Positions 42,373 through 50,228 of a stretch of 55,563 nt of DNA are shown piece by piece. This stretch comes from Lysobacterales bacterium (GTDB taxonomy: Bacteria > Pseudomonadota > Gammaproteobacteria > Xanthomonadales > SZUA-38). Position numbers and translations under genes: made by a program. The stretch is from assembly GCA_028285525.1 (NCBI GenBank), contig JANQOZ010000011.1, positions 1 to 55,563 of the forward strand, given 5' to 3'. The stretch's first letter is position 1; each line of letters begins with the position of its first letter. The notes under the pieces are model-generated. The model was not told the origin of the DNA and searched no databases. It saw nothing but the letters and a program-made list of their open reading frames with translations.

Positions 42373-43589
42373 TCCAGCGGCTTGTGTTGATCGAGTGCCT
42401 GGGTCACCTTGGGCATCGGATACTTCAGCCCGGTCGCACAATTAAAGAGCACCACTCTGTCTTGCGCGGAGACCTGCCCCGACGCCAGCGCTTTTTCATA
42501 GGCGGCGTAGGTGGCCGCGCCCTCGGGGCACAGCAGCAGCCCCTGGTCGGCGGCGACCCGATCCCGGCAGCGCATGATGTGCTCGTCTTCCACCGCGACC
42601 GCAAAGCCACCGCTCTCATTCACCGCCCGGATGATCAGGAAATCCCCGACCGCCACCGGCACTCGGATGCCGGCCGCCACGGTCTCGGCGCCCTCCCACA
42701 CCGGCGCGTGCTCCTCACCCGCCTCCCAGGCTTTGACGATGGGCGCACAGCCGGTGGACTGGACTGCCACCATCCGGGGCAGCGTTCCGCTGAGCCAGCC
42801 CATCGCCTTAAGCTCGGCAAACGCTTTCCACATGCCGATCAGGCCGGTGCCGCCGCCCGTGGGGTAAAAGATCACGTCGGGCAAGGTCCAGTCGAGCTGT
42901 TCCGCCAGCTCCAGACCCATCGTTTTTTTACCTTCGATCCGATAGGGCTCCTTGAGCGTCGAGATGTCGAACCATCCGATCGATTCTTTGCCCTCACCGA
43001 CGATACGACCGCAGTCGTTGATCAGGCCGTTCACAAGCCAGGTATCCGCTCCCTGCAGCGCAATTTCCTGCACGTTGATCGCCGGTGTGTCGTCCGGGCA
43101 GAACACCGTGCTCTGCATGCCGGCGCGGCTGGCGTAGGCGGCCAGCGCGGCGCCGGCGTTGCCGTTGGTCGGAATGGCGACGCGGGTGACGCCGAGCTCG
43201 AGCGCCATGGAGATGGCAACCGCCAGCCCGCGCGCCTTAAACGAACCGGTGGGAAGCCTTCCTTCGTCTTTCACCCACAGTTTGCCCTCCTTCGTCGGCA
43301 AACCGAGACGCGCGCCGTCAAGCTCAACCAGCGGCGTCATCACCTCACCGAGGCTGACGATGTTTGCGCTATCCCGCAGCGGCAGCAGGTCGCGGTAGCG
43401 CCAGAACCCGTTTCGATCGGGCTGCCGGGTCAGAGCGTCGCGGTCCAGCGCTGCCGCCATGGCTTCGAGGTCGTAACGAACCAGCAGCGGGCGGCCTGCT
43501 TCTGACAGGCCATGGAGCTCGCCCGCCGGGTAATGCTGGCCGGTCATCGAGCACTCAAGGTGAGTCACAAAACAGCGATTTTGGGTCAT
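42354..43589 (-). CDS. Threonine synthase-like PLP enzyme
   Basis: A 411-residue fold-type II PLP enzyme resembling threonine synthase (O-phosphohomoserine to threonine). The PLP lysine is in LPTGSFKARGLAV, the phosphate-binding glycine loop is FYPTGGGTGLIGMWKAF (pattern), and IPTNGNAGAALAAYA is the substrate loop. An N-terminal stretch (CFVTHLECSMTG) resembles the cysteine pair of archaeal-type threonine synthases. ATG at 43589 is used; the frame remains open to 43646 with other starts. It is convergent with, and overlaps by 19 bases, the regulator gene. Other possibilities are cysteate synthase or a diaminopropionate-type enzyme; no homoserine kinase or dehydrogenase gene is adjacent to settle it. 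Confidence 0.78.
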   Translation of the reverse strand: MTQNRCFVTHLECSMTGQHYPAGELHGLSEAGRPLLVRYDLEAMAAALDRDALTRQPDRNGFWRYRDLLPLRDSANIVSLGEVMTPLVELDGARLGLPTKEGKLWVKDEGRLPTGSFKARGLAVAISMALELGVTRVAIPTNGNAGAALAAYASRAGMQSTVFCPDDTPAINVQEIALQGADTWLVNGLINDCGRIVGEGKESIGWFDISTLKEPYRIEGKKTMGLELAEQLDWTLPDVIFYPTGGGTGLIGMWKAFAELKAMGWLSGTLPRMVAVQSTGCAPIVKAWEAGEEHAPVWEGAETVAAGIRVPVAVGDFLIIRAVNESGGFAVAVEDEHIMRCRDRVAADQGLLLCPEGAATYAAYEKALASGQVSAQDRVVLFNCATGLKYPMPKVTQALDQHKPLDYASFG

Positions 43590-43700
43590 TAGATTCCGGT
43601 TCCTTCTGTGAACAGGGCTCAGTCCTGCGCTTCGCGTCATCGTCACGCGGCGGGTGATGTGATGCTAAGCTGTTGAAAGTCAAAGCCATCGGACGACAGC

Positions 43701-44168
43701 ATGACGGCAGGCATCATCATAACAGTGCTGGTCTTTGGCGCGGCTGCCACCGGCGGCCTCTTCAAACCCGGCGAATGGTACAACGCCCTCAACCGGCCCT
43801 CGTGGACGCCACCCGACTGGGTTTTCCCGGTCGTCTGGACGCCGCTTTACGCCATGATCGGCTACGCAGGCTGGCTGGTCTGGCAGGAGCGCGAGTGGCT
43901 GGCGATCGGCATCTGGGGCACCCAGCTGGTGTGTAACGGCCTGTGGTCCTACCTCTTTTTCGGCCGCAAGCAGATGACGGTGGCCTTCGTTGACCTCGGC
44001 GCGATGTGGGCCATGATCTGGCTGTTCGTAGCGATCACGCTGCCCGAGCAGCGCCTCGCGGCTCTGCTGTTTGTCCCCTACGGCATTTGGGTATCTATTG
44101 CGGGCGTCCTCAATCGAGAAATGATTCGGCTCAACCCCGACGAGCCTGAGCTGGCCCTGCAGCGCTAG
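43701..44168 (+). CDS. TspO/MBR family protein
   Basis: A 155-residue inner-membrane protein with five transmembrane helices, of the TspO family (tryptophan-rich sensory protein/peripheral benzodiazepine receptor), which binds porphyrins and other tetrapyrroles. Typical motifs: WYNALNRPSWTPPDWVFPVV, WTPLYAMIGYAGWLVWQ, and LVCNGLWSYLFFGRKQM; the aromatic-rich second helix with PSWTPPDWVFP is diagnostic. Length is normal. No cytochrome or heme gene is nearby. ATG at 43701 is used. A hairpin of AGCGCCA and TGGCGCT follows at 44194-44211, but it lacks a T tract on this strand. Confidence 0.93.
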   Translation: MTAGIIITVLVFGAAATGGLFKPGEWYNALNRPSWTPPDWVFPVVWTPLYAMIGYAGWLVWQEREWLAIGIWGTQLVCNGLWSYLFFGRKQMTVAFVDLGAMWAMIWLFVAITLPEQRLAALLFVPYGIWVSIAGVLNREMIRLNPDEPELALQR

Positions 44169-44244
44169 CAGGCCAGCCTGATCGTGGTTAAAAAGCGCCA
44201 GTTTTGGCGCTAGGATAGATGCTCTTTCTTATGGGTGCGGACTG

Positions 44245-44640
44245 ATGCAATTAGGTGGCGTCCTGGCCGTTGTGGTCGTTGTGGGATACGTGGGCTTTGA
44301 GCTGCACGCGATCGGGCAGAACAAGTACCGCACGGAAAAAGACTTTGTCTACCAGCAGTTTATCGGCGCTCAGCAGGCTCAGCAGCTGTGCGGCGGCTCA
44401 GAAGATCAGGTGGCCGACTTTGAACGCAACCTTAAGTCGGTGACGCGCCGCGCCACGGAGACCGTCAAGAGCAAGCAGCCTGAACTCGACGAGGCTGGAT
44501 TGATCCAAGCGATGGCCGAGCTGGCGTCCTCCGCCCGGTCCGAAGTCACCGAGGTTATCGACAGCAACGGCTGCAAAGATATCGAGGCCTTCAAACTCAT
44601 GAAGCGATATGAGTATCTGGCGGGTCTGAATCTACCCTAA
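44245..44640 (+). CDS. Hypothetical membrane-anchored protein
   Basis: A 131-residue protein I do not recognise. An N-terminal transmembrane segment (GGVLAVVVVVGYVGFEL) is followed by a helical, charged domain with two cysteines (QLCGGSEDQ and SNGCKDIE), which could form a disulfide if it faces the periplasm, as the positive-inside pattern around the segment would allow. No catalytic motif is seen. ATG at 44245. It follows the TspO gene by 76 bases on the same strand and converges on the UbiA-family gene, 38 bases apart. Composition and codon use resemble its neighbours, so I take it as a real gene. Confidence 0.65.
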   Translation: MQLGGVLAVVVVVGYVGFELHAIGQNKYRTEKDFVYQQFIGAQQAQQLCGGSEDQVADFERNLKSVTRRATETVKSKQPELDEAGLIQAMAELASSARSEVTEVIDSNGCKDIEAFKLMKRYEYLAGLNLP

Positions 44641-44678
44641 TCCCCACCCGGGCCGAGCCAACTGGCCGCCGAACAGAG

Positions 44679-45575
44679 CTACCCCAGAAGGAGCGCAAGC
44701 CCCAGAACAGTCGGGGTCAGCAGCGCCGCAACAACGTTCAGTCCAAGAAACGGGACCAGCCGTTCAACCGCAGCCGCGTGCCTTAACGAGCCCACAAAAG
44801 AAACCATGGCTGCCGCCAGCGGGATGGCACAAAACGCGGCGGCTGTCGGCAGGCTTCCAGCGGCAATCCCGGCGCCGACGACAACCGCCGAGGCCAGCAC
44901 AAACCCACCGTAGACAAAGCTGCTGACCCGGACGCCGTACCGGATCGGAAAGTGGTTGCGGCCCACCGTCGCGTCAGCCTCAATATCCGGAAACTGATTG
45001 AGCAGCAGGAGATTGTTGGTCAAAAAAAAGGGCAGCAGCGAAACCAGCACGGCCAGCTGCGACACCTCGCCGGTCAGCACCACGTTGGTTCCGATCACCA
45101 TCAGTGGGCCAAACGCGAGTCCGGGAGCAATGAGGCACAGCCACGGGTACCGGTTCAGCCAGCTGGTGTAGGTCAAAATGATGACAACCCCCACCAGGCC
45201 GATCAAAAGAATCTGGGTCCCCGCTGTTTGAACAAAATACAGCCCGATGCCGATCGTAATCACCAGCGTGAAAATGGCCATCGAGAGCACCGCATTCAGC
45301 GCAACCGGATCTTCAACGAGTGCGCCACTGCCGCCGCTGAAGGGGGTCTTGGTGGTCACCGCATCCAGCCCGCTGCGGAAATCAAAGTACTCATTGAACG
45401 TGTTGACGCTGATGTGGGAAGCCATGGCGCCGATCATCACGAGTACGGCCTGCCAGAGCTCAACCGAAGCCTGGGATCGATAGGCGGCACAAATGCCAAG
45501 AAACACGCACACCGGCGTCAGCACCAGGAAGGGTGCACGCATGGACTTGATAACGGTGGAAACCCTGCTGCTCAT
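44679..45575 (-). CDS. UbiA family prenyltransferase
   Basis: A 298-residue polytopic membrane enzyme with eight or nine hydrophobic helices. The two aspartate-rich prenyl-diphosphate motifs are SVNTFNEYFDFRSGLDAVTT (first, N-x3-D-x4-D form) and QFPDIEADATVGRNHFPIRYG (second). TPFSGGSGALVEDP between them is typical of the MenA-like or 4-hydroxybenzoate/1,4-dihydroxy-2-naphthoate branch rather than heme O synthase. The aromatic acceptor is not predictable here, and no quinone-pathway gene is adjacent. The gene is preceded by a 176-base non-coding gap and followed convergently by the small membrane protein. Confidence 0.85.
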   Translation of the reverse strand: MSSRVSTVIKSMRAPFLVLTPVCVFLGICAAYRSQASVELWQAVLVMIGAMASHISVNTFNEYFDFRSGLDAVTTKTPFSGGSGALVEDPVALNAVLSMAIFTLVITIGIGLYFVQTAGTQILLIGLVGVVIILTYTSWLNRYPWLCLIAPGLAFGPLMVIGTNVVLTGEVSQLAVLVSLLPFFLTNNLLLLNQFPDIEADATVGRNHFPIRYGVRVSSFVYGGFVLASAVVVGAGIAAGSLPTAAAFCAIPLAAAMVSFVGSLRHAAAVERLVPFLGLNVVAALLTPTVLGLALLLG

Positions 45576-45751
45576 AGAATCAAAGCTCCTTCAGGATCAT
45601 CGACGCGAGTGATCGTGGAACGCCGGATATTATTCGGCCGATGACACCACAATACGCCGGATTTTGGCGAGCCAAACTACGAATTCGCCGAAGCAGACTG
45701 GGTGAAAGTCGCTATGGACAGAATCCGGTTGGCTTGAAACCCGACGCGGCG

Positions 45752-47056
45752 TCAGCGCGTCGGTACGCTCTGCGAATAGCGTCGCTTGTATCGTTCGTAA
45801 AGCTGCTGCTGCATGGCGTCTAGCGTCAAGCGCCGTCCGTCGATAAAGGCCAACGACAGCCGATTGCCGCGCATGTCGAGTGCGTCTCCGCTGGAAACAA
45901 ACAGCGTGGCGCGTTTACCGGTTTCGAGGCTGCCGAGTTCATCGTCCACACCCAGAATTTCCGCATTGCTCAAGGTAATCATCCTGAGTGCGGCTTCGCG
46001 ATCCATACCGTGCGCAGCGGCAGTACCGGCGGCAAAAGCCAGGTTCCGGGTGTTCATGGGCGACCCAGGATAGGTCAGACCAACCTTGAGGCCACGCTCC
46101 AGTAGCAAAGCGGGCAGCCGAAACGGCAGATCCACCCCGCTGCGCTCAAACGGCGGCGACCAGTGAGTGCCGAGGACAATCACGGGGACCTTTTCCTGCG
46201 CCAGAAACTCAGCGCCGTGAAGCAGGCCGTCCCGGCCCAGAATCACCACGTGCTCGATCTCAAAGCGACGGGCAAACTGCACGGCCAGGACCATGTCCTG
46301 ACTGACGTTGGTCTTGATATAAAGGCGCGACTGGCCTCGCAAAACTCGCGCAGCAGCCGCCAGCTTCAGGTTGGGTTCGTCCGCCGCGGCGTTCAGGTCA
46401 GCGCTGGCGTCCTCAAACAGCGCCGTGACCTGAGCCAGCTGCTTGTCATAAGCCTCATTGTCGACGCGGGTTGCCGAAAAGGTTGCAAAATTGAACTGCC
46501 GCCGTTTTTTGGCGGGCCAGTTGATGAACAGACCGTCGTCCACCGCCAGGGCGGCGTCTTCAAAGTTCCAGGCGTCGAGCTGCACAACGCTGGACAGGCC
46601 CGAGACCGTTCCGCCTCGCGGGCTCACCTGAGCGGTGAGCACGCCGTTAAACCGCAGTGTCGGAATGAGCTCCGAATCGGTGTTGTAGGCCACCAGCGCT
46701 CGCACGTTGGGGTTAACCTCGCCGATCTCCGTCGCGTCCACCGTGTCGGCCACCGACTCCACCTCGGACAGACCCAGGCTGGAATCCGGCAGAATGAAAC
46801 CTGGGTACACGTGCTGCCCGGTCACGTCGATCAGCTCGTGCCCAACCGTTGCAACTACACCCTGTCTGCCTACGGCCGTGATTTTCCCCTGGTCAAAGGT
46901 CAGTACCGCATTCTCGATGACCGAACCGTCGCCCACGTGAAGGGTTCCGCCGACCAGCGCCAGGGCCTCCTGCTGAGCCGGCGCCGGTTCCGGCGGCAGA
47001 CCCCACGCGCTTGAAAGCATCAGTAACGCTGTTAAGTACAGAGATGAGCGCACCAT
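45752..47056 (-). CDS. Exported amidohydrolase-like protein lacking the first metal-binding histidines
   Basis: A 434-residue protein with a signal peptide (LYLTALLMLSSAWGLPPEP, cleavage near residue 20). The N-terminal small sandwich (LVGGTLHVGDGSVIENAVLTF, VTGQHVYPGFILP) and the terminal LSNAEILGVDDELGSLETGK are standard for imidazolonepropionase-like amidohydrolases. Where the metal-binding His-x-His should follow PG(F/L)I.., it has PDSSLGL instead, so the active site as known cannot form. IEHVVILGRDGLLHGAEFLA still holds histidines further along. Its start overlaps the stop of the 1021-residue amidohydrolase by one base (TGATG), so the two are coupled and perhaps form one complex in which this subunit is structural. 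Confidence 0.78.
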   Translation of the reverse strand: MVRSSLYLTALLMLSSAWGLPPEPAPAQQEALALVGGTLHVGDGSVIENAVLTFDQGKITAVGRQGVVATVGHELIDVTGQHVYPGFILPDSSLGLSEVESVADTVDATEIGEVNPNVRALVAYNTDSELIPTLRFNGVLTAQVSPRGGTVSGLSSVVQLDAWNFEDAALAVDDGLFINWPAKKRRQFNFATFSATRVDNEAYDKQLAQVTALFEDASADLNAAADEPNLKLAAAARVLRGQSRLYIKTNVSQDMVLAVQFARRFEIEHVVILGRDGLLHGAEFLAQEKVPVIVLGTHWSPPFERSGVDLPFRLPALLLERGLKVGLTYPGSPMNTRNLAFAAGTAAAHGMDREAALRMITLSNAEILGVDDELGSLETGKRATLFVSSGDALDMRGNRLSLAFIDGRRLTLDAMQQQLYERYKRRYSQSVPTR

Positions 47057-50000
47057 CAGTGCACCTCCCGCAGCGCGGCCAGGTGCTCAAACCCGGTGAT
47101 GCTGTCGCAATGAAATTCCGGTTTGGCCCGGCTTGAGGGCGGGCCGCCTTTTGACGGCTTTTCCTTCATTAGCCGGCTGATCAGGCGGGCGCGATCGGCG
47201 CGGATTTCGTCTCGCAGCTCCGCGTCGCTAGCCCGGTCGAACAGCACCCGGCCGTCGACCAGCGTCTGCTCAGCCTGGGCATCAATGGATAGCGGGTGGT
47301 GGCTCCAGAGTACGAGATCGGCATCCTTCCCGACCTCGATCGAACCCATGCGATCGTCCAGATGCAGCAGTCGAGCCGGGTTGAGGGTAACGGTCTTCAG
47401 CGCCTCAACCTCCGACAGCTGACCATACTTCACCGCCTTGGCCGCCTCCTGGTTAAGCCGCCGGGACATCTCGGAGCTGTCGGAGTTGATCGCCGTGACG
47501 ACGCCCGCCTGGTGCATGAGGGCCGCGTTGTAGGGAATCGCATAACGCACCTCCCACTTGTACGCCCACCAGTCCGAAAAGGTTGATCCGCCGGCGCCGT
47601 GCGCCGCCATCTGGTCGGCGACCTTATAACCTTCAAGAATGTGGGTGAACGTGTTGACCCGAAAACTAAAATCGTCCGCCACGTTCATCAGCATGGCGAT
47701 CTCTGACTGGACGTACGAATGGCAGGTGATAAATCGCTCCGCGGCCAGAATCTCCGCCAACGGCTCAAGCGCGAGATCGCGCCGCGGTGCCGGCGTGCTG
47801 CGCTGCGCTTGCCGGGAAAGCGCGTTGTACCGGGCCCAGCGTTCGCGGTACTCGCGCGCCTGGGAAAAACCGTCGCGGTAAACCTGCTCAACGCCGGTTC
47901 GCGCCTGCGGGAAGCGGATCGAATTGGGGTTGCGCGAACGTTTGACGTTCTCGCCTAGCGCAAATTTGATGAAGCCGTCGGCGCCCTCGATCAACATCTC
48001 TTCAGGCGTTGAGCCCCAGCGCAGCTTGACCAGCGCACTCTGGCCGCCGATCGGGTTGGCCGACCCATGCAGGAGCTGCGCTGCGGTCACGCCGCCGGCC
48101 AGATTGCGATAGATGTTGATGTCTTCTGAGTTGACGACATCCCGCATCCGAACCATGCCCGAATTGGTCGCGACATCATTGACCGAGGACAGCGCAATGT
48201 GGGAATGCTCATCGATGATTCCGGGCGTCAGGTGCTTTCCTCGCCCGTCAACCTCGGTGACACCCGGAGCGCTGAGGTCGGCGCCAACCGCCACAATTTT
48301 GCCGTCGCGAACCAGCACGTCAGCTTCGTCGAGCCGCCCCGCGCCGTCCAGCGTCCAAACCGTCGCGTTGCGAAAGACCACAGATTCCGCGACCGGGGCT
48401 TCCTTCCAGCCGTAGGGCGAGAAGGGATAGCGAAGTTCTCCGGCCTTGGCCGTCATTTGGCGTTCTGGCTCGGGCGAATCCTCGCCGCTTGCTTCGGGCA
48501 TAACCGCCGGGTCTTCGGCAGCCGTCAGCTCAAACGGCAGCCAGCGACCGTCGGGCAGCTGTGCCTCGCCCTGCCAGCCGTTATCGGCTCGCCAGCCGCT
48601 CAGCCGAACGGGACCGGTCGAGGTAAAAGACAGTCGCAGCAGCGGACCATCGATCTCAATGACGGCCTTCATCGCCCCATCCGGATTCTCACCGTCACTC
48701 GACGCGACAGCAGCAGTTGTTGCGGAGACGGGGCTCACCTGCACCTCGGGCTTGCCAGGCGTCCCGCTCAGCTCGACGTCGTAGCGCGCGGACCCGATGG
48801 TCAGTTGGTAGTTGCCGCGATCATCGGGTGGTGACGGAGAAACCGGATACTCTCTACCCGCAACCCAGGTGACCTCGAGCTGACTGTCCTCATCGAGCCA
48901 TGGAGCGCTGGTCACCATGAGATTGGCCAGCGCCCCCGGCTCCAATCGCCCAAGCCGTTCTTCCTGACCCAGCAGCGTCGCAGGCACCGTGGTGAGGGCG
49001 GCCAGCGCCGTGTCCTCGTCCAGGCCGGCAGCAACGGCACGACGAAGATGTTTTCTGAAGTCTTTGTCGCCCCACGTTGTCAGCGCAAACGTGACTCCCG
49101 CCTCGGCGAGCGCCGCCGGATTGGTCGGCGCGTGCTCCCAGTGCGCCATGTCCTCCCAGGAAACGTAGCGGGCCTCAAGCGGGTCTTTTACGTCCGGGGC
49201 TGCCGGAAAAGCCAGCGGTATGATCAGTGCTGCGCCGGTAGCCGTGACCGCCTCGAGGCGCCGATACTCGTCACCATTGCCCTTGATGACGTACTGAACG
49301 CCGAACTCGTCGCCGAGCCGATCAGCTCGCAGCAGCGACAGCCAGTCGTTCACAGAAAAAAGCTGCGGTAGGGCCTGCAGCCGCTGCCAGGCTGCCAGCG
49401 TCTCGTCGCTGAAGGGGGCGGGCCGCTGCTCGCCAAGCCACGCCGCGTCGAGATAAGTCTGCCGAAGCGCAGCCATCGCGCCCATGGGAGAGATGGGGAA
49501 ATTCTGAGCTGAGCTGCCTTTACTGAACGAATAAAGCGCCGCTGCGTCGGGCACCATCAGCATCTCGTTGGCCGTGCCTTCACCCAGCAGCACCATAGCG
49601 CCGCTGCCGCGGGCCAGTCCGTCCGCCATAAACGTCAGCGCGGCAGTGAGACCCAGGCTGCGCATCTCAGCCGCCTTTTTTGTATCGACCTGAAAGGCCG
49701 CGGCGGCCCGATAATCGGCCCGGATAGCGTCATTGGCGTTGTAGGCGCCCTCACGCTGCGGAGCCAGCACCTCCGCCGCAGAGAAGGAAAAACGCGGCGG
49801 CGCTTTGGGCTCCTCCAGACCATAGCCCGTATGAATATCGATCAGGCCGGGGTAGACGTACCGGCCTTCTAGCTCCCGCACCACGTAGCCATCAGGGACC
49901 GGAAGCGCTGAGCCGACGGCCGTGATAGTCCCGTCGTCAATCAGCAGCGTGGCGTTTTCGAGCTGCCGGCCAGGTTCGGTAATGATGGTCGCGCCGGTCA

Positions 50001-50121
50001 GCGCAAAAGCGCCGCGACGTTCATCGGTGACGCCATTGGGTGTAAATGTCTCCTGCGCGAGGGAGGGAAAAGCGGAGCAGGCGAACAGCGTCGCCAGGAA
50101 CAGCCGTGTGGTTGGCTTCAC
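47056..50121 (-). CDS. Exported protein with two amidohydrolase domains
   Basis: A 1021-residue exported protein. GTG at 50121 follows AAAGGG and opens a signal peptide (PTTRLFLATLFACSAFPSLAQ); the frame is open to 50196 but unsupported. Domain 1 (about 30-440): VYPGLIDIHTG with only one of the two metal histidines (His-Thr-Gly at 97), followed by a reduced barrel and APWLDEDSQ. A sandwich (about 445-560) separates it from domain 2 (about 575-1010): LTPGIIDEHSHIALSS has the intact His-x-His at 639-641, with ITCHSYVQSEIAML, NTFTHILEGYK and NSDSSEM supplying the remaining ligands. The usual C-terminal LHLDDRMGSIEVGKDADLVLW closes it. Such exported double amidohydrolases occur in xanthomonads and Shewanella with unknown substrates; peptide or cyclic-imide hydrolysis is possible. 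Confidence 0.82.
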   Translation of the reverse strand: MKPTTRLFLATLFACSAFPSLAQETFTPNGVTDERRGAFALTGATIITEPGRQLENATLLIDDGTITAVGSALPVPDGYVVRELEGRYVYPGLIDIHTGYGLEEPKAPPRFSFSAAEVLAPQREGAYNANDAIRADYRAAAAFQVDTKKAAEMRSLGLTAALTFMADGLARGSGAMVLLGEGTANEMLMVPDAAALYSFSKGSSAQNFPISPMGAMAALRQTYLDAAWLGEQRPAPFSDETLAAWQRLQALPQLFSVNDWLSLLRADRLGDEFGVQYVIKGNGDEYRRLEAVTATGAALIIPLAFPAAPDVKDPLEARYVSWEDMAHWEHAPTNPAALAEAGVTFALTTWGDKDFRKHLRRAVAAGLDEDTALAALTTVPATLLGQEERLGRLEPGALANLMVTSAPWLDEDSQLEVTWVAGREYPVSPSPPDDRGNYQLTIGSARYDVELSGTPGKPEVQVSPVSATTAAVASSDGENPDGAMKAVIEIDGPLLRLSFTSTGPVRLSGWRADNGWQGEAQLPDGRWLPFELTAAEDPAVMPEASGEDSPEPERQMTAKAGELRYPFSPYGWKEAPVAESVVFRNATVWTLDGAGRLDEADVLVRDGKIVAVGADLSAPGVTEVDGRGKHLTPGIIDEHSHIALSSVNDVATNSGMVRMRDVVNSEDINIYRNLAGGVTAAQLLHGSANPIGGQSALVKLRWGSTPEEMLIEGADGFIKFALGENVKRSRNPNSIRFPQARTGVEQVYRDGFSQAREYRERWARYNALSRQAQRSTPAPRRDLALEPLAEILAAERFITCHSYVQSEIAMLMNVADDFSFRVNTFTHILEGYKVADQMAAHGAGGSTFSDWWAYKWEVRYAIPYNAALMHQAGVVTAINSDSSEMSRRLNQEAAKAVKYGQLSEVEALKTVTLNPARLLHLDDRMGSIEVGKDADLVLWSHHPLSIDAQAEQTLVDGRVLFDRASDAELRDEIRADRARLISRLMKEKPSKGGPPSSRAKPEFHCDSITGFEHLAALREVH

Positions 50122-50228
50122 GGACAACCCTTTTCGGCCTGAGGCCGAGATCAGGTAAGGAGCGTCATTGTCACCGTTCGGCCACGTCTGACGCAACGTC
50201 CGGCGTAGAACCGGGGGTCCGGGAAAGC

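Noticed and set aside
42384-43505. A 373-codon open frame opposite threonine synthase
   Set aside because: Composition (histidine, arginine and glutamine rich) is that of an antisense frame in GC-rich DNA, with no family signature, while the minus-strand gene is clearly conserved.
44194-44211. AGCGCCA-GTTT-TGGCGCT hairpin after tspO
   Set aside because: The T-rich tail is on the minus strand, opposite to the tspO direction, and the next gene is on the plus strand; not a convincing terminator for either.
45576-45751. The 176-base gap upstream of the UbiA-family gene as a possible small gene
   Set aside because: No frame with a ribosome-binding site or protein-like composition was found on either strand.
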